DNA from: Homalodisca vitripennis | Taxonomy: Eukaryota > Arthropoda > Insecta > Hemiptera > Cicadellidae | Direction: 5' to 3' | Assembly (NCBI RefSeq): GCF_021130785.1 | Contig: NC_060207.1 | Span: 99,421,501-99,485,500 of the forward strand | Length of the DNA: 64,000 nucleotides | Part shown: positions 60,153 to 64,000 of the stretch, piece by piece | Numbering within the stretch: position 1 is the first letter of the stretch | Layout: each line of letters starts with the position of its first letter | The notes under the pieces: model-generated | What the model was told of the DNA's origin: nothing | The model's database searches: none | Seen by the model: only the letters and a program-made list of their open reading frames with translations | Program-made: the position numbers and the translations under genes

Positions 60153-61849
60153 TACAGGACGTGTAACTTTGCTAGTTATCAGATTTTATATTTAATTTGG
60201 AGTATTTTTTTAAATATCTCCTTAGGTTTTAAGGAGTTGTTAACTGGTTAAATGTATTAGTATCACAACAATATTTGTAGATGTTTATCTTTTACTAAAG
60301 TAGGTCCTATGATGAACACTAATTTCGTTTCTTTCTATGTTGATAGAGATTGTATGAATAGTAATATATTTGTTTGATATCTGTATTAGAGCATGTTTTT
60401 ACAACGCTTCAAAATAAACAGATGCTTATAATGACACACAAATTATTTTAAGTTAGTATAACAAAAGTACTAAAACTAATATTAAAAATAAAATAAATCT
60501 GATTGATCATAAAAGCTCTTACACTATGTCTAGCACGATAAAAGAATATAATTTTCCGACTATAAATCATAAATATGTTTTATGAAATTTTTATTATAAT
60601 TACTTATGTGCAACATTCTACACTAGAAAATATAAAGCATCACGAAAAACTCCCAGTCTCATACTTACATAAAAATGAATGGAACACATATTCAACATTG
60701 AAGAATCAAACACTTGAGGCACAAAGTACAAACAAAATCTGCTGCTACAGCTGAATGAAGAATAGTCCAGTAGTAATAACAAACTGTGTTTCCAACTTAT
60801 AAGATGTTATTGGGCCCATCTGGGTGTTTATTTCAGATATGAGAAAAATTATTTTCTTTTTGTTAAATATGAAACTTAATGTACTCAAATGGGCCTTACT
60901 CCCTTAGGAGACAAAGAGCAAATCGAGTCATGACATTGGTAATGTCACAGTTTTTATTTTTTTTAATTTATTTCCATAGTTACATAAATATGAGGAATAC
61001 TTTTGCGATTGTAGTGGCGAGTATATCCATCGCCATCATTAGATCTTTAATTACCGTAGATGCCTCATTACTAAAGTTATACCCCTAAATTAAAGTGAGT
61101 GACAAACTACCAATAACAATAAACTTATACACTTTGTATAAAAGGATCCACCAAAACCTAACGAAAGGGTTATCGCAACATTATTTTCGCACAATTATAA
61201 ATACAGAAAAACGGAATTTCATATTACCGTTTCAATTGAAAATCAATTGAATTCATTTTTGAACAAAGAGAAAATATTTATTAAGTGTCAAGTCTCTAGA
61301 AAATTTTTTTAAAGGGTTATCGTACATGACTAGACGAACTGACGTGAATTTAAGAAGGCCCTGTCAGGTCCTTAAGAATATGAAAAAGTTTGATCCTTCT
61401 GATTTAGAATACCTTCGTTTCTTGGTAAGGGATCTACATTTATGTTTTTTCATGGTATTTCACTTATCATAAATCCTTATATCCTTGCTATCAATTTACT
61501 CAACACCTCTTCAAATGAGATAATTACCTTTCAACATAAAAGTGAATCTCCTGTCTGGATGATGTATTATAATTACCAAAAAGACTTAAATATATTTCAG
61601 TTCACTTTAATTTTTCTTTAATTCCATAAAATCTTAATAATATATTAAAATCTTACACAACATAGTCTCACACGTTACCCTGAAATAGAGTTTCGTTTCG
61701 TCCATAGGTATAAATATAGTGTGAATTCTAATTACGATAAATACTTGTATTCATTACGAAACCAATCATTTTGAGAATCCTTATTACGAAAAGTAATATT
61801 AAACTGTTCAAACTACTCCTATTTTAGAGTAAAATTTAACAGAAGTGTA
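60153..61849. other. gene-free stretch
   Basis: A+T-rich DNA. The frame at 60879-61088 has no recognisable feature. Confidence 0.5.
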
Positions 61850-61930
61850 AATTAAATGACTTGAAAGTAGTAAACAAAAGGAGTTAGAAAACCAATTAAC
61901 TTTGTGGTGCGTGAAATTGAGGGATACGCA
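61850..61930 (+). repeat. conserved island 'd', copy B
   Basis: Counterpart of 19640-19745, upstream of the 63123 small element. Confidence 0.6.
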
Positions 61931-62989
61931 GCATTACCATTAATTCGTTGCGCGCACAGGACGGATTTCTTAAAATATCTCATTTATTATAGTTCAGATA
62001 AATATTTGGCCTCATAACTAAATACTGCACCATAGTCAATCCTCATTATAATTGAATTTACATTTACAATTTTTATAACAGTAACTTTTAACTATTTAAT
62101 TTATTTGTCAATATCAACTTGATTTTATGAAATGTGTTTAAATGCAAATAAAACTTTCTAATTCAAAACAAAATTATATTTATCATAACATGTTTGTGAC
62201 GACACACATTTGTATGAAAGACATGGTATACGAATTACAAGGTTGTTAGTTTCAACAATTAATTTCTTAAAATAATACGATTTCTATTGCCGTGATATAA
62301 ATGTATGCTGCAATAAATTATATCAATAGATGTAATAACACGTATTCTCATAAAATGTTCTGCCAATGGCAGTATAAACTTACAAATGCGATTGAAAATG
62401 TTAATGTGCTGACCTTCAAATATCAACCACAATATGATATTTTTATCAAACTAAACCAAGGAATAGTTGCTTATCAATATATTAACCGATACTAGCTTAG
62501 TTTACCTTATAGCTAGAAACACTATTCCATACTTGAAAATAAAAATGATGTAGTATTAGTAATGATTATAATGATATACAAAATATTATTTTAACTATGT
62601 TAGTATAATGTCATGTAAATACTCCGATCGTATTAGCTAATATTATTATCAGCTCAAATTAAAGTTTGGGGTTATGTCCATTGAGTTATTTTATAAGTTA
62701 TTGCTAAACATTTATTTAAAAAATTTAAATTAATGATATTTTATTCAGGTACGGTATACAGTTGGAATGGATACATTATGGCTGTATTTATTGTTTACCT
62801 TGATTATCTGTCTGATGATGGTCAATGTATGAGACGAAAATATGTATAATAAATAAATTAAGAGCTACAGACTATAAATTAGTCCTGATATAATTATGTT
62901 AACTTTACGTTTAAAGTTGTTTACAGCTTTTGTCTTCTTGAATTAATAAAAGAAACAGCAATCAACAAACAGAGGATATGCTTTTAGAC

Positions 62990-63300
62990 GTTAACACATA
63001 CAGCTTCTAGTTATAAAAGTTGAAAAACGTATAAAACGTTCGTGTGACAGAATGTTTGTTTACAGTGTCACAATGTGTTAAGATTTCATGTCATTTTCTA
63101 AAATCCGAGGCTTTCAAAAGCGATGAGGAAAAACGGTCCGTTGAATTATATAACGATGCGAGAAATCGATTTGGTCTCGGCTACCAGACTCCGGGCTCTG
63201 CGGGCGACATCATCACCATTTGTCCCTTATTGAGGGTTCATTGATTAAGTTTCATAACAGAGAGATTGTTGTATAATATGCGAAATAAAGCTGAATAGTT
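62990..63300 (+). repeat. small repeated element, well-preserved copy in B
   Basis: Counterpart of 26040-26345, with TATAAAAG at 63012-63019, a second TATAAAAC at 63030-63037, tttacagtgtc with A at 63064, two overlapping short frames, and an exact AATAAA at 63284 in gcgaaataaagctg. The upstream frame is continuous here from 63044 to 63244. Confidence 0.8.
63123..63233 (+). CDS. candidate 36-aa small ORF, copy B
   Basis: This is the same frame as 26161-26271, reading MRKNGPLNYITMREIDLVSA and ending SSPFVPY. It differs at AGC/AAC, TGG/CGG and CCG/CCA. The overlapping longer frame (63044-63244, 66 codons, ending CPLLRVH) has a continuous reading from an upstream ATG and a dibasic KR before SVELYN. 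Two of its four differences from copy A are synonymous. The data do not settle which frame, if either, is translated. Confidence 0.35.
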   Translation: MRKNGPLNYITMREIDLVSATRLRALRATSSPFVPY

Positions 63301-63984
63301 TGACTGTCTGATTAAATCTTTTTATCTCTGATAAAGTATTGAATATATATTTCTAAATCGATGCAGAGATTTTATTTGCTAAATAATCTCACACGTTACC
63401 TTAATAATCCTTTTATTTTTACCTGACCTTGTACTGATTTTTTTATCTGTGTTTTTTTTTTTTAATTTAGTTTTATTCTTCTCGTTAATTCTTTCTCTTA
63501 AAATATAACTGTAGAAACCTAAATCCTTAATTGTTATCTAAATTGGATTATCTAAGGGAATTATAGCTTACTTTCCAAATTTTTCATATAGCTGACTAAA
63601 ACTACTATGTCCAGTTCTAATAGGTCAAACAAGACTTTAACATATCTATTAAACAAAATAATAGATATACAAATATAACAACAACATTAAAAATTTATTG
63701 TTAATTCATAAGATTAATACAATAAATTATGATTATTATTATATTAATTTTCATTTGCATCACAATGTATTAGTTGCCAACATTAATCTAAAATAAAATT
63801 TGATATAAGTCCAGTCCCATTTGTACCAATACAGACAATAGCCTAACCATATTTTGGTATCTCTTTACCTGTGCACATTACCATCTTTTCGCACAAACTT
63901 TCCATTGATTTTTTTTTCATTGAAGAATACAATACAACAACTGGACAAATTTGGATTATATATTATTAAATTCTGTATTGTATA

Positions 63985-64000
63985 TACAGGGTGGTTTTTT
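63985..64000. mobile_element. left end of TA-flanked DNA transposon, cut by window
   Basis: tacagggtggtttttt matches the left terminus at 26668 (tacagcgtggtttt), preceded by the same duplicated flank (ca(a)ctgga(t/c)aaa(a)tt). Confidence 0.55.

Larger units (their letters stand above)
43085..64000 (+). repeat. segmental duplication, copy B
   Basis: Same-strand counterpart of 330-26690, running to the window edge. It is shorter because it lacks the LINEs and retroposons of copy A, and it contains the 2.5-kb fold-back element instead. Internally it carries island 'b' twice (48150 and 57105), so the arrangement is more complex than one simple duplication. Perhaps units like 43085-55640 and 57105-64000 arose separately. 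Confidence 0.8.

Noticed and set aside
1..64000. CRISPR array, bacterial operon, rRNA, or prophage-like content
   Set aside because: No regularly spaced repeats, ribosome-binding sites, gene-dense runs or rRNA-like sequence were seen. All repeats fit eukaryotic transposons and microsatellites.

Overview
The window looks like non-coding insect nuclear DNA. It is roughly two-thirds A+T, rich in microsatellites, and carries pieces of several non-LTR retrotransposons (LINEs), tRNA-derived SINEs, small DNA transposons and a long-inverted-repeat element. There are no bacterial operons, rRNA genes, intact tRNA genes or CRISPR arrays. A hemipteran host is my guess from the style of the repeats and is not proven. 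The only long intact reading frame is a 408-codon reverse transcriptase of a 5'-truncated LINE at 8920-10146. No complete host gene can be assembled. A few GC-richer open stretches on the minus strand (115-323, 34446-34646, 42225-42494, 59949-60152) could be exons of unidentified genes.

The main architecture is a large direct segmental duplication. Copy A (about 330-26690) and copy B (about 43085-64000) share the same islands of sequence, largely in the same order and on the same strand, separated by unalignable or inserted DNA. Aligned by eye, the pairs are: 330-640/43085-43430; 1590-2960/43440-44770; 4790-5215/45140-45600; 7690-8900/45600-47130; 12118-13020/48150-49060 (with a further copy at 57105-57240); 14205-14400/57625-57790; 19640-19745/61850-61930; 21000-21480/50500-50960; 23285-24250/54910-55640; 25820-26690/62745-64000. 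One island (22370-22570) has its partner at 29635-29830, outside both copies. Insertions private to copy A are a 0.95-kb element at 642-1590, two LINEs at 5233-7690 and 8905-10298, and young retroposons at 16062-16601 and 24386-24514. Private to copy B is the 2.5-kb fold-back element at 51942-54426.

Two things stand out. First, one 128-bp stretch (8155-8282 and 46093-46220) differs at a single base between the copies, while the surrounding duplicated DNA has diverged by perhaps a fifth or more. Second, a short element occurs six times, two of them well preserved (26040-26345 and 62990-63300). It has a TATA-like box, an initiator- or acceptor-like site, a 36-codon reading frame with a conserved MREIDLVSATRLR core, and a downstream poly(A)-like signal. 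Many of the differences among its diverged copies fall at third codon positions of that frame. It is the best candidate here for an undescribed small gene family, although a mobile repeat remains possible.

The DNA between 26700 and 43085 is mostly featureless A+T-rich sequence. It holds a TA-flanked DNA transposon remnant, a 164-bp hairpin, a SINE fragment and a decayed coding region at 40025-40860.
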